This document shows positions 39,775-49,138 of a stretch of 64,000 nucleotides of DNA, one piece after another. A program made the translations under genes and the position numbers. The stretch is from Buchnera aphidicola (Cinara kochiana kochiana) (GTDB lineage: Bacteria; Pseudomonadota; Gammaproteobacteria; Enterobacterales; Enterobacteriaceae), in NCBI RefSeq assembly GCF_900698905.1, contig NZ_LR217707.1, forward strand, positions 369,721-433,720, given 5' to 3'. Within the stretch, counting starts at the first letter, position 1; the number at the start of each line of letters is the position of its first letter. Under the pieces are notes generated by a model. That model did not search any database, had not been told where the DNA came from, and was given only the letters and a program-made list of their open reading frames with translations.

Positions 39775-41415
39775 TTAAATATTACTCCATTTTTTATATA
39801 TACGCACTAGTCCTTCAGTAGAACTGTCATACGAATTGTTAATATTTTTCTTAAAAAAATCATTAAATATACTATTCGCTACTAATTTACCTAACTCAAC
39901 ACCCCATTGATCAAAACTAAAAATATTTAATATAATTCCTTGTACAAATATTTTATGCTCATATAAAGCTACTAAAGCTCCTAAAGAATAAGGGGTAATT
40001 TTTTTCAACATAATAGAGTTAGTCGGTTTATTACCTGGACAGTATTTATATGAAATTTTATTATTACTTATAATACTATTGAAAATTGTTTTTGAATTAA
40101 TATCGATATTATTACCAAACGCTAAGGATTGAGTTTGTGCTAAAAAATTTGATAATAACTTTTCATGATGATCATTAACAGAATTATGGCTAATAGCTGG
40201 AATGATAAAATCACACGGAACAAACATTGTTCCTTGATGCAACAATTGAAAAAAAGAATGTTGACTATTGGTACCGGAATGACCCCATATAATCGGACTA
40301 GTTTTCCAAGTAACTAATTTGCCATTACGATCTATTGATTTTCCGTTAGATTCCATATAACTTTGCTGTAAATATTCAGGAAATGCATGCATATACGTAT
40401 CATAAGGAAAGATAGCTTCAGTTTCTATATTAAAAAAATTTGTATACCAAATACTAATTAAAGCTAAAACAACAGGAATATTATGCGATAATTCTTGATG
40501 CAAAAAATGTTGATCCATCATATACGATCCATATAATAATGATTCAAAATTTTTAAAACCAATTGATAAAACAATAGATAAACCAGAAGCAGACCATAAA
40601 GAATAACGGCCTCCTACCCATTTCCAAAATTTAAAAATATTTTTATCATGAATACCAAAATTTAAAGCTGCAGTAATATTTTCACACAATGCAAAAAAAT
40701 GTCTGGTAAAATATTCCTTACATTTTGTGCGCAAAAAACACCAATTTTTTAAGTAATCAGCATTACTAATAGTTTCTATTGTAGAAAAAGATTTAGAGTT
40801 AATAAGAAAGATTGTAGTTTCTAAGTTAATTCTTTTTAACACTTCCACAACTTCAGTTCCATCAATATTAGAAACATAATGAATATTTAAATGATTTTTA
40901 TAATATTTTAAAGATTCAGTAACCATATATGGACCTAAATGCGAACCACCGATTCCTATATTAACAACATCAGATATACTTTTTCCAGTATACCCCTTCC
41001 AATCACCATTAATAATAGAATTAGAAAATTTTTTTATTTTTTTTAATTCTTCCTTAATCATAGCCATAATATTAATATTATCTACAACAATATTATTATT
41101 TAATTGATTACGTAATGCTGTATGTAAAACCGATCTATTTTCTGTTTTATTTATTTTATCACCTAAAAACATACTTTGTATTGCATTACTTAAATAACAT
41201 TCTCGAGCCAGCATAAATAATAATCGTAAAGTTTCATAATTTATACGATTTTTCGAAAAATCTAAAAAAATTTCATCTTCAAAAAAAAGAGAATAATTAG
41301 AAAATCTCTCTTTATCTATATTAAAAAAATCTTTCATTTGAATATTTTTAATATCAATAAAATGATTTTTTAATTGCTGCCACGCAAATGTTTTAGTTGG
41401 ATTTATATTTTTCAT
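39775..41415 (-). CDS. pgi: Glucose-6-phosphate isomerase
   Basis: Converts glucose 6-phosphate to fructose 6-phosphate. The SIS-fold signatures VNIGIGGSHLGP near residue 150, GGRYSLWSASGLSI near 270 and the catalytic Glu region IIWGHSGTNSQHSFFQLLHQG near 350-380 are present; a C-terminal Lys lies in the QWGVELGKLVA segment near 515. Length 546 (E. coli 549). Monocistronic, divergent from orn. Confidence 0.97.
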   Translation of the reverse strand: MKNINPTKTFAWQQLKNHFIDIKNIQMKDFFNIDKERFSNYSLFFEDEIFLDFSKNRINYETLRLLFMLARECYLSNAIQSMFLGDKINKTENRSVLHTALRNQLNNNIVVDNINIMAMIKEELKKIKKFSNSIINGDWKGYTGKSISDVVNIGIGGSHLGPYMVTESLKYYKNHLNIHYVSNIDGTEVVEVLKRINLETTIFLINSKSFSTIETISNADYLKNWCFLRTKCKEYFTRHFFALCENITAALNFGIHDKNIFKFWKWVGGRYSLWSASGLSIVLSIGFKNFESLLYGSYMMDQHFLHQELSHNIPVVLALISIWYTNFFNIETEAIFPYDTYMHAFPEYLQQSYMESNGKSIDRNGKLVTWKTSPIIWGHSGTNSQHSFFQLLHQGTMFVPCDFIIPAISHNSVNDHHEKLLSNFLAQTQSLAFGNNIDINSKTIFNSIISNNKISYKYCPGNKPTNSIMLKKITPYSLGALVALYEHKIFVQGIILNIFSFDQWGVELGKLVANSIFNDFFKKNINNSYDSSTEGLVRIYKKWSNI

Positions 41416-41585
41416 ATAATCTCTTATTATATTTAAGTTATTTTTGAAAATAAATGTTAATAATATTATAATAATAATATTATTATATCATTATTAAGAA
41501 TAATCGTTGTAAACCTATTACTATAATTCATCAATTAATATATTTATTAATTAATAATCTATAAAATTAAAAAATTTATATAAAA

Positions 41586-42131
41586 ATGAAAAAAAAAAAC
41601 GAAAGATTAATTTGGATTGATTTAGAAATGACTGGATTAAATCCTAAAATTCATAAAATTATAGAAATTTCTACTATAATTACAGACAAATATTTAAATA
41701 TTATTAAAATAGGACCAAATATTGTTATTTTTCAAAACCAAAAAACATTAAAAATAATGAATCACAAAATATATAATATACATAAAAAAAATGGATTAAT
41801 AAAAAATGTAAAAATTAGCCAAGAAAATGAACATAGTGCCGAAGAAAAAACTTTATTATTTTTAAAAAAACAAATTAATGAAAAAATATCCCCTATGTGT
41901 GGAAATACAATATCTACTGACAGAAGTTTTTTATTACATTATATGCCAAAACTAGAATCATATTTTCATTATAGAAACTTAGATGTTAGTTCAATCAATG
42001 AATTAGTAAAAAGATGGACTCCAAACATCTTAAATAAAATAAAAAAAAAAAATGAACATCGTGCGCAAACAGACTTAATTGAATCAATACAAGAATTAAT
42101 AATATATAAAAAAAAAATATTTTGTATTTAA
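41586..42131 (+). CDS. orn: Oligoribonuclease
   Basis: Degrades 2-5 nucleotide RNA fragments, an essential last step of RNA turnover. DEDDh residues are visible: Asp12 and Glu14 in WIDLEMTGLNP, Asp in CGNTISTDRSFL and His plus Asp in HRAQTDLIESI. Length 181, as in E. coli. A run of twelve A (42041-42052) lies in frame immediately before the catalytic His, and ten A follow the start codon. tRNA-Gly lies 107 bases downstream on the same strand. Confidence 0.97.
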   Translation: MKKKNERLIWIDLEMTGLNPKIHKIIEISTIITDKYLNIIKIGPNIVIFQNQKTLKIMNHKIYNIHKKNGLIKNVKISQENEHSAEEKTLLFLKKQINEKISPMCGNTISTDRSFLLHYMPKLESYFHYRNLDVSSINELVKRWTPNILNKIKKKNEHRAQTDLIESIQELIIYKKKIFCI

Positions 42132-42238
42132 AAATATTTTCATTAAAAGTTCATTAATAATTACATCATAACTATATTAGTTAAATAATTCTTGCAAAAA
42201 AAAATAATCTTTATATAATTAAAAGATAATCATATATT

Positions 42239-42311
42239 GCGGGAATAGCTCAGTTGGTAGAGCACAACCTTGCCAAGGTTGCGGTCGCGAGTTCAAATCT
42301 CGTTTCCCGCT
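42239..42311 (+). tRNA. tRNA-Gly (GCC)
   Basis: A 73-base cloverleaf. The acceptor GCGGGAA pairs fully with TTTCCCGC's last seven bases, discriminator T. Anticodon GCC is in the CCTTGCCAAGG stem-loop. D-arm and T-arm are almost identical to E. coli tRNA-Gly(GCC). A 19-bp hairpin follows 80 bases later. Confidence 0.97.
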
Positions 42312-42391
42312 AAAGATTATAAATAAAAATAATGAAAATTAAAAAATTCATTATTCACAAAGATGAATATATTTTATACATAATTAAAATG

Positions 42392-42432
42392 TAAAAAATT
42401 AATATTTATTTTTAATAAATATTAATTTTTTA
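42392..42432. terminator. Perfect 19-bp A/T-only hairpin between tRNA-Gly and rpmE
   Basis: A perfect inverted repeat with 19-base arms and a TTT loop, composed only of A and T. Both arms end in A-rich/T-rich tracts, so each strand reads as a stem that ends in a U run. It lies between the convergent tRNA-Gly and rpmE units, as expected of a bidirectional terminator. The length without mismatch is well beyond casual A/T pairing. Confidence 0.65.
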
Positions 42433-42490
42433 ACAAATATCCAAATTTTTTTAAAAAATTACATATTTTAAAAAAATACAATTCTTTTTT

Positions 42491-42700
42491 TTAAATTTCA
42501 GATAAATTAAAACGTTTCTGAAATCTTTGTATTCGTCCTTTAGTGTTCATATTTCTTTGCTTACCTGTATAAAAAGGATGGCATTGTGAACATAAGTCAA
42601 GCATCATATCATGATTTATAGTAGAAAAAACTGGAATTTTATATCCGCAAGAACAAATCGCAAAAATTTGTTTATATGCTGGATGAATGTTTTTTTTCAT
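42491..42700 (-). CDS. rpmE: 50S ribosomal protein L31 (zinc-binding type)
   Basis: A large-subunit protein bridging to the small subunit head. Zinc ligands Cys16, Cys18, Cys37 and Cys40 are all present; TGKQRNMNTKGRIQRFQKRFNL is the C-terminal signature. The ATG at 42700 gives the family start MKKNIHPAYK and 69 residues; a GTG one codon earlier is possible but unneeded. It is divergent from hslV. Confidence 0.96.
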   Translation of the reverse strand: MKKNIHPAYKQIFAICSCGYKIPVFSTINHDMMLDLCSQCHPFYTGKQRNMNTKGRIQRFQKRFNLSEI

Positions 42701-42945
42701 CACATATTCTCAAAGTAAAGTGTAGTATCTGCACTGATACATATTTTATTTAAATAAATCTCAATTTGTATTATTAATACAATTAAATTTTTTTAAATAT
42801 TAATTATTATTAATAATACATATATTATATGTATTATTTTTTAAAATCAATATTTAATTACATTAAATATATATAAAAAAATTTTATCAAAAAATTTTAA
42901 ATATAATATATATATCATTATATACTATAAGAGATCATGTTATTT

Positions 42946-43476
42946 ATGACTACAATATTAAGTGTTCGTGTACAAGGAAAGGTAGTAATCGGAGGAGACG
43001 GACAAGCTACTTTTGGACATACTATCATGAAAAATAATGTAAAAAAAGTTCGTTCTATTTACAAAGACCAAGTAATTGCGGGATTTGCTGGAGGAACAGC
43101 TGATGCATTTACATTATTTGAATTATTTGAAAAAAAACTAGAAAAATATCAAGGACAATTACAAAGATCTGCAATTGAATTAGCTAAAGATTGGAGAACC
43201 GATCGATTATTGAGAAAACTAGAAGCTTTACTAGCGGTAGCTGACAGAAAAAATTCTCTTATTATTACTGGCACAGGAGATGTAATACAACCAGAAAATG
43301 ATGTTATTGCAATTGGATCAGGTGGTCCGTTTGCACAATCTGCAGCTTATGCTTTAATTAAAAATACCAATTTAACAGCATATAAAATAGTACAAAAAGC
43401 ATTAAAAATTGCAGCAAATATCTGTATATATACAAACCAATCATTTACAATACACGAAATATCTTCAGACAAATAA
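42946..43476 (+). CDS. hslV: ATP-dependent protease subunit HslV
   Basis: The proteolytic dodecamer of the HslUV (ClpQY) protease. The second ATG at 42946 must be the true start: it gives MTTILSVR, so Thr2 becomes the N-terminal nucleophile after Met removal. The ATG three codons earlier would block it. [21 protein letters not shown] and [16 protein letters not shown] are conserved. Length 176, as in E. coli. hslU starts 14 bases later. No heat-shock (sigma-32) promoter match was recognised upstream. Confidence 0.97.
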   Translation: MTTILSVRVQGKVVIGGDGQATFGHTIMKNNVKKVRSIYKDQVIAGFAGGTADAFTLFELFEKKLEKYQGQLQRSAIELAKDWRTDRLLRKLEALLAVADRKNSLIITGTGDVIQPENDVIAIGSGGPFAQSAAYALIKNTNLTAYKIVQKALKIAANICIYTNQSFTIHEISSDK

Positions 43477-43489
43477 AAAGGAAACATAT

Positions 43490-44827
43490 ATGTCAGATAT
43501 GACTCCTAGAAAGATTGTACAAGAACTTAACAAACATATAATTGGACAAGAAAACGCTAAACGTGCTGTTGCTATTGCATTGAGAAACCGCTGGAGAAGA
43601 ATGCAATTAAGTTCAGAATTACGTAACGAAATAACTCCTAAAAATATTCTAATGATCGGACCAACCGGAGTTGGAAAAACAGAAATTGCACGTCGATTAG
43701 CTAAATTAGCAAATGCTCCTTTTATTAAAGTAGAAGCAACAAAATTTACTGAAGTAGGTTATGTAGGAAAAGAAGTAGATTCTATAATCCGTGATTTAAC
43801 AGAATTAGCAATTAAAATGATTCGTACAGAAAATATAAAAAAAAATAAAAAATATGCAAAAAAACGTGCCGAAAAAAAAATTTTAAAAATACTAATCCCC
43901 ACACCTAGTGATAATAAATGGGAAACGGATAGTTCAGTAAAAAAACCAGATAATACAATTCAAATTTTTAAACAAAAATTACGCGAAGGAAAACTCGATA
44001 ATAAAGAAATTGAAATACAAATCACTGCTGCGCCTCTTGGAATAGAAATCATGTCTCCGCCAGGCATGGAAGAGTTGACAAGCCAATTACAATCTTTATT
44101 TCAAAATTTAGGAGGAAGAAAAAAAAATTTACGTAAACTTAAGATTAAAGATGCAATGAAACTAATAATTGAAGAAGAAGCAGCTAAATTAATAAATTTA
44201 GAAGAATTAAAAAAACAAGCAATATATTCAGTAGAACAAAATAGTATTGTATTTATTGACGAAATCGATAAAATTTGTAAACATAATTCATCTACATCAA
44301 ATTCTGACGTATCTCGAGAAGGCGTACAAAGAGATTTATTGCCATTAATTGAGGGCTGTACTGTCTCTACAAAACACGGGACCGTTAAAACAGATCATAT
44401 CTTATTTATAGCATCCGGTGCATTTCAAACATCTACGCCTTCTGATTTAATCCCTGAATTACAAGGAAGATTACCTATACGAGTAGAACTAAATGCCTTG
44501 ACAATAGATGATTTTGAAAGAATTTTAATTGAACCAAATACATCTATTACTACTCAGTATACATCTTTAATAAAAACTGAAGGAGTAGATATTATCTTTA
44601 CAAAAAAAGGAATTCGTAAAATAGCTGAAGCAGCTTGGAAAATCAATGAATCTATGGAAAATATTGGAGCTCGAAGATTATATACAGTACTAGAAAAATT
44701 AATGGAAGATATTTCATTTGATTCTAATGAAAAATATGGACAGAAAATTTATATTAACGAAAATTATGTAAGTTTACATTTAGATAAATTAATGGAAAAT
44801 CAGGATTTAAGTCGATTCATTTTATAA
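43490..44827 (+). CDS. hslU: HslU ATPase, unfoldase of HslUV
   Basis: The AAA+ hexamer that unfolds substrates and feeds HslV. Walker A GPTGVGKT is at residues 57-64, the GYVGKEVDS pore loop near 90, Walker [12 protein letters not shown] near 250 and the C-terminal DLSRFIL tail that inserts into HslV is intact. The ATG at 43490 has AAAAGGA upstream; the longer open frame overlaps hslV and is rejected. Length 445 (E. coli 443). The I-domain is retained. Confidence 0.98.
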   Translation: MSDMTPRKIVQELNKHIIGQENAKRAVAIALRNRWRRMQLSSELRNEITPKNILMIGPTGVGKTEIARRLAKLANAPFIKVEATKFTEVGYVGKEVDSIIRDLTELAIKMIRTENIKKNKKYAKKRAEKKILKILIPTPSDNKWETDSSVKKPDNTIQIFKQKLREGKLDNKEIEIQITAAPLGIEIMSPPGMEELTSQLQSLFQNLGGRKKNLRKLKIKDAMKLIIEEEAAKLINLEELKKQAIYSVEQNSIVFIDEIDKICKHNSSTSNSDVSREGVQRDLLPLIEGCTVSTKHGTVKTDHILFIASGAFQTSTPSDLIPELQGRLPIRVELNALTIDDFERILIEPNTSITTQYTSLIKTEGVDIIFTKKGIRKIAEAAWKINESMENIGARRLYTVLEKLMEDISFDSNEKYGQKIYINENYVSLHLDKLMENQDLSRFIL

Positions 44828-44871
44828 AAATACTATTTACTATTTTTTAAAAAAAAATATTTTAATTAAAT

Positions 44872-44914
44872 TAATTGCCTATCTTTAAAATAAATGCTTT
44901 ATGATAGGCAATTA
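44872..44914. terminator. Hairpin between convergent hslU and zapB
   Basis: A 12-bp perfect inverted repeat (TAATTGCCTATC / GATAGGCAATTA) with a 19-base loop. It includes five G-C pairs, rare for a spacer here. It lies 45 bases after the hslU stop and 81 bases beyond the zapB stop, consistent with a terminator or mRNA 3' stabiliser for either gene. The loop is long and no good U run follows, so processing protection is as likely as termination. Confidence 0.55.
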
Positions 44915-44994
44915 TTTGATAATAATTTATATTATATTAAAATAATTCAATAAAAAATTAATTTTTCATAAAATGAATATAGTACGTAGAATCA

Positions 44995-45237
44995 TTATTC
45001 TAAATTATTAATTTGTTCTAATAAAGATTTTATTTTACGCTTCCATTTCATTCTTTCTTCTTGTATTAAAATATTTTTTTCTTCTATACGTTCTTTTAAA
45101 GAATAAATATTTTTTAATTTTTCTTTTAAACTATTATTTTTCAATTTCAAATTATTTATTTCTAATTTTAATAATGAAATATAATCTACAGATTTTTGCA
45201 CTTGTATTTCTAAATTAGAGAATACTTCTAAAACCAT
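44995..45237 (-). CDS. zapB: Cell division protein ZapB
   Basis: A small coiled-coil protein that supports the FtsZ ring with ZapA. The start LEVFSNLEIQVQKSVDYISLL matches the family ([21 protein letters not shown]), and the rest is a continuous heptad-rich helix. Length 80, like E. coli (81). Its place between hslU and fpr fits the E. coli order hslVU-menA-rraA-zapB-glpFKX-fpr with the metabolic genes deleted. Confidence 0.92.
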   Translation of the reverse strand: MVLEVFSNLEIQVQKSVDYISLLKLEINNLKLKNNSLKEKLKNIYSLKERIEEKNILIQEERMKWKRKIKSLLEQINNLE

Positions 45238-45590
45238 AACAATACCATTAAAATATAAAAAAATTATTAATACAATGTGTAATAATTTGTAAAAATTTAC
45301 ATTGCTATAAAATACTTATAAACTAAAAATATATCGTCATTAATGATTACTATATTAATATATTTATATTTTAAATATATATATGTCAAATATTAAAAAT
45401 ATTAATATTAATATATTTAATAAATTTTAAAAATTGTTCCAAAAAATATAAATAATCAGTAAAATAAAAATATTATTATTTTAATAAAATAAATTAAGAA
45501 AATCAATAAATATTTTTTATATTTTATAAATTTAATCTTACTAAATATTAAAATAATTTTTTACAACACTATTATTTGGAATATTATTAT
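45238..45590. other. Gene-free A/T spacer between zapB and fpr
   Basis: 353 bases between divergent genes, nearly all A and T. It must contain both promoters, but no hexamer pair stands out from background. No remnant of glpF, glpK or glpX, which occupy this interval in E. coli, was recognised. Confidence 0.65.
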
Positions 45591-46337
45591 ATGAGTCAAT
45601 GGTTAAAAGCAAACGTAATAAAATTAAAAAAGTGGAAAAATAATTTATTTACACTAGTAATACAAGCTCCTATTAATTCATTTGTTGCTGGTCAATTTAC
45701 AAAATTGTCATATGTAAATTCGGATAAAAAAAGAATACAACGAGCCTATTCATTTATAAATCCACCACATGATAAAAATTTAGAATTTTATATTCTATTA
45801 ATTAAAACAGGTCAATTAACACCGCGATTATATGATATTTATCATCATAAAATTTATATTGCAAAAAATTCATTTGGTTTTTTTACTATAACAGAATTAC
45901 CAAGTAAAGAAAATATCTGGATGATTGCTACTGGAACTGCGTTAGGACCGTACTGTTCTATTTTACAACATGAAAATATTTTAAATAAATTTAATAAAAT
46001 CATTTTAGTATATGCGGTAAAATACAATATAGATTTAAATTATTTAAATATATTTAAAAAAATAAAAAACAAATATAAAGATAAAATCATTATAAAAATA
46101 ATATTAAGTCAAGAAAAAAATAAAAAATATTTATATGGACGAATACCAGACTTGATTCGTTCAGGAAAGCTAGAAAAATCTATTAATGAACCGCTACACA
46201 TCGATACATCACATGTAATGTTATGTGGAAATCCTAATATGATTCAAGATACACAAAAAATATTATTTTCATTAAAAAACATGAAAAAACATTTTCGAAG
46301 AAAACCAGGACATATTACTAGTGAAAATTATTGGTAA
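45591..46337 (+). CDS. fpr: Ferredoxin/flavodoxin-NADP reductase
   Basis: An FAD enzyme passing electrons between NADPH and ferredoxin or flavodoxin, the natural partner of the Fdx encoded further right. AGQFTKLSY near residue 35 and QRAYSFINPP bind FAD; ATGTALGPY near 111 and VMLCGNPNMIQDTQ near 210 bind NADP. The C-terminus ends in Tyr-Trp as in E. coli. The ATG at 45591 gives the family-like MSQWLKANV; an upstream start five codons earlier is weaker. Length 248, as in E. coli. Confidence 0.96.
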   Translation: MSQWLKANVIKLKKWKNNLFTLVIQAPINSFVAGQFTKLSYVNSDKKRIQRAYSFINPPHDKNLEFYILLIKTGQLTPRLYDIYHHKIYIAKNSFGFFTITELPSKENIWMIATGTALGPYCSILQHENILNKFNKIILVYAVKYNIDLNYLNIFKKIKNKYKDKIIIKIILSQEKNKKYLYGRIPDLIRSGKLEKSINEPLHIDTSHVMLCGNPNMIQDTQKILFSLKNMKKHFRRKPGHITSENYW

Positions 46338-46386
46338 AATTTTCAATATTATTTAAAAATATAATATATAAAAATAATTTTTCTCC

Positions 46387-46420
46387 GGAATTGATTCCCG
46401 TAAATACAGGAATCAATTCC
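46387..46420. terminator. 12-bp perfect hairpin between convergent fpr and the orphan gene
   Basis: The arms GGAATTGATTCC and GGAATCAATTCC are exact reverse complements around a ten-base loop. Five G-C pairs make it the strongest spacer hairpin after the one behind fmt. It lies 50 bases after fpr and 62 beyond the end of the orphan gene. No strong U run follows in either direction, so it may protect 3' ends rather than end transcription. Confidence 0.6.
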
Positions 46421-46481
46421 AAATACATGCAATAAATATATAAATCAATCTTCCTTAATAAAAAATAAAACAATAATGCTA

Positions 46482-47378
46482 TTATTGCACAAAAAATGAA
46501 TATTTTACTTCTGGATTAGAATCTTTAGCTATAATCATAGCAGCACGAACACCATATTGATTAATTTCATCAATATTATCAGAATAAGAGGATTGTAAAT
46601 CTGCTGTTTTAGTAACCGCTACTTTATATATACCGGGGCTAATTTCATCAATTTCATATGCAAAACGTATATTATTAGATGTTCGATATTCAACTTCTGG
46701 ATAACGATAAGATAAATTATTCCATGCAGCATCAAGTATTTCGGGATGTAAATAAGTAGAAATTAATTGTTGCGATTCATAATCGGTAATAGAAGTCTGA
46801 AATATATTCATTATATCTGGAGCTTGATTAGAAGGAATTTTTTGTCCATTTAAAAAAACAGTTTTATTATCGATATTATCTAAAAATTTTTGTTCTAGTT
46901 GACCAGTTTTAGTTAATTTTTTAAATGATTGTTGTAATTTTTTTGAAAACAGAGCAGTTTTATTTGAAAAATTAACAGAATGCAATACATGCCAATCTAC
47001 ACGAGAATTATTGAAAATTTTTAAAAATAAATCTTTAACACGATCATGTATTGGGCTACATTGCAGTATATTATTAGAATCAGATTCACTCATTGAATTA
47101 TTACAATATTCTTCTGCAGATACAGAATCAATAATATTAAAAGATTTCTCATCACATTTTGATTCACAAGAAGAATTTTCATCAGAATATATAAAACTTT
47201 CCTTATCATATTTATTTTTTGGAATAATATGCGCTATATATTCTTGATTAGCATCGTTAATAATTGCAACATTAACATTTTTTAAATTTTTATTGTTTAA
47301 TACACTGCCATTATCAACTTTTTTTATAATTTTTGAGTTAAGATGTATATTAGATCTTATTGAAGAAACTGATGACAT
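46482..47378 (-). CDS. Unrecognised 298-residue protein (orphan)
   Basis: I do not recognise a family. The frame is long, has a clear AGGACAG before its ATG and lies alone between fpr and dapF. The product looks soluble, with no signal peptide or membrane segment. Residues 1-15 are Ser/Asn/Ile-rich (MSSVSSIRSNIHLNS). Residues about 55-110 are low-complexity, Ser/Asp/Glu-rich with four Cys. Residues about 110-298 look folded: a helical stretch (FSKKLQQSFKKLTKTGQLEQKF), NGQKIPSNQAPDIMN, then YLHPEILDAAWNNLSYRYPEVEY and a beta-rich end (GIYKVAVTKTADLQ). Amino-acid usage is far less Lys/Ile-biased than in decaying genes here, which suggests purifying selection. It may correspond to one of the Buchnera-restricted hypothetical genes, but I cannot confirm which. 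Function unknown. Confidence 0.8.
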   Translation of the reverse strand: MSSVSSIRSNIHLNSKIIKKVDNGSVLNNKNLKNVNVAIINDANQEYIAHIIPKNKYDKESFIYSDENSSCESKCDEKSFNIIDSVSAEEYCNNSMSESDSNNILQCSPIHDRVKDLFLKIFNNSRVDWHVLHSVNFSNKTALFSKKLQQSFKKLTKTGQLEQKFLDNIDNKTVFLNGQKIPSNQAPDIMNIFQTSITDYESQQLISTYLHPEILDAAWNNLSYRYPEVEYRTSNNIRFAYEIDEISPGIYKVAVTKTADLQSSYSDNIDEINQYGVRAAMIIAKDSNPEVKYSFFVQ

Positions 47379-47850
47379 AATATTTCTGTCCTTTTATATT
47401 TATTAAACACAACATATCAATAAAATTAATTTATAAAATGTTTTTTAAAATCAAAAAATCACAAAAAAATAAATTAACATACATTAAATTTTTGTTATAA
47501 AAACAATAATATATTTGTATATATTTAAATTTATTTTTAACAAATAAATTATTAAAAATATTTTTTTTTATGCATGTACTTATTAATAATAAAAATAATT
47601 TAAAAATTTTATTATATAAATTATTTTAATAAAAATAAGTATATATTTATTACTTTAAAAATTAAAATATAAATATTAATCTTGAAATTTAATCTTATAT
47701 TTCTTATATACTGCACAATTTAAAAAAAGTCAAATAATAAATGTACTTTTATACAAAAAAAATAAAATAAAAAAATAAATTATTATTATTAATACAAAAA
47801 ATTATACACAAAAGTACAAATCAAATATTTATTTAGACTAAATATTAAAA
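47379..47850. other. Gene-free A/T spacer between the orphan gene and dapF
   Basis: 472 bases, almost only A and T, upstream of the orphan gene and downstream of dapF. I see no translation resembling a known protein, no tRNA and no convincing terminator. It is the longest empty stretch in the window. Confidence 0.7.
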
Positions 47851-48698
47851 TTAATAATGAATAATTCCATCATATACATGTTGTGCTTCTCCTGACATAT
47901 ATAACTTATGTCCCAAAAATCCAGTCCAATCAATTTTTAAACAACCTTGCTGTAAAATTACAGTCACATGATTAGTTAAATTTTTATTCCGTATTCCTGC
48001 TGCAACAGCTGCGCAAGCTCCGCTACCACAAGCTTGAGTTTCTCCAACATGACGTTCATATACACGTAATAAAATTTTTTTTTTTGATAATATTTGCATA
48101 AAACCTACATTAACGCCTTCAGGAAATAAAATATGTTGTGATAACTGTAAACCTATTTTATTAACTTTGACAGTTGTAATATCATCAACTTGAATAACAC
48201 AATGAGGATTTCCCATAGACACTACACTAAATATATATTTTTTTTGATCAATTGTAACAGAATAATATAATTGCGCAGTAGTGTATGTAAATGGAATATA
48301 TTTAGGCGTAAAAATTGGTTCACCCATATCTACTTTAAAAATGTTATTATTGACATGTTCTAAAAATAAATATCTATTTTTGGTGCTAACACAAACTTTT
48401 TTTTTATTAATTTTTTTTTTAATAAACAAATAATATGCAATACATCTAGCGCCATTTCCGCATTGCTCAACTTCTAAACCATTAGAATTAAAAATTCTAT
48501 AATGAAAATCAGCTTGCTGACAAATCGATTTTTGAAGTATTAGTAACTGATCAAATCCAATTCCTAAATATCTATGTGACCATTTCTGTATTAATTGCGA
48601 AGAAAAAAAAAATTATTTTTAATTGAATCAATCAAAACAAAATCATTTCCTAAACCATGCATCTTAGAAAAGAATACAGTATTTTTTTTAAAAAACAT
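47851..48698 (-). pseudogene. dapF: Diaminopimelate epimerase, frameshifted at a ten-T run (possibly rescued)
   Basis: DapF converts LL- to meso-diaminopimelate for lysine and peptidoglycan. From the ATG at 48698 the minus strand reads MFFKKNTVFFSKMHGLGNDFVLIDSIKNN, the correct N-terminus. The coding strand then has exactly ten T (48603-48612) and the frame ends three codons later. One added T restores SSQLIQKWSHRYLGIGFDQLL, followed by the intact remainder. Both catalytic cysteines are present, in QCGNGARC and QACGSGACAA, as are VVSMGNPHCVIQVDD and the ending HVYDGIIHY. The second part has no usable start of its own near the break, because a stop lies just before the T run. The gene also has in-frame A runs of ten (48411) and eleven (48075). 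The preserved catalytic core argues for function through slippage. Sequencing error is the alternative. Confidence 0.9.
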
Positions 48699-48784
48699 AT
48701 TAATGATTCCTCATATAAAAAATAAATGCTATAATTAACACTATAAAATAGATTATTTAAAAATATTTTTATGTTAGGTTAAAT

Positions 48785-49123
48785 ATGCGCGATTTGTTAT
48801 TTTATAGAAGATTCCATAAAACACTATCAATAATAGATACTATTATCAATAAAAATGATAAAAAAATAAATGTAGATTATTTTTTATTTGATAATATGAT
48901 GAATATTACATTTAATAATGAAAAAAAAATAATTATTACTTCTCAAGTATATTTACATCAATTATGGATAGCTACTTCTACTCAAGGATATCATTTAATA
49001 TACAATAATTTTACTTGGATATGTATACGTACAAAAAAAAATATTGATAATATATTAAAAAAAGAATTTTTTATACAAACTAATTGTAATATTGATTTTA
49101 TTTTATTAAAAAAAATAAAATAA
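48785..49123 (+). CDS. cyaY: Frataxin-like protein CyaY, acidic ridge depleted
   Basis: Bacterial frataxin regulates IscS and binds iron. LHQLWIATSTQGYHLIYNNFTWICIRT (residues about 58-84) matches the frataxin core LHQVWLATKQGGYHF...EWICDR. Length 112 (E. coli 106). The first helix and its end, which in E. coli carry a dense cluster of Asp/Glu (ERLDDWDGDSDIDCE), here read DTIINKNDKKINVDY, with only three acids and several Lys. Iron binding through the ridge, and charge contact with IscS, are therefore doubtful. It is divergent from dapF, as neighbours near dapF in E. coli. Confidence 0.88.
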   Translation: MRDLLFYRRFHKTLSIIDTIINKNDKKINVDYFLFDNMMNITFNNEKKIIITSQVYLHQLWIATSTQGYHLIYNNFTWICIRTKKNIDNILKKEFFIQTNCNIDFILLKKIK

Positions 49124-49138
49124 ATTTTTTATATATTA

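Noticed and set aside
41458-41485. 11-bp A/T inverted repeat between pgi and orn as an operator
   Set aside because: It consists of TAA/TTA simple repeats, where such pairing arises easily, and the gap is divergent without other signals.
42704-42945. Heat-shock (sigma-32) promoter for hslVU
   Set aside because: No reasonable match to CTTGAAA with a CCCAT-type -10 was found in the gap.
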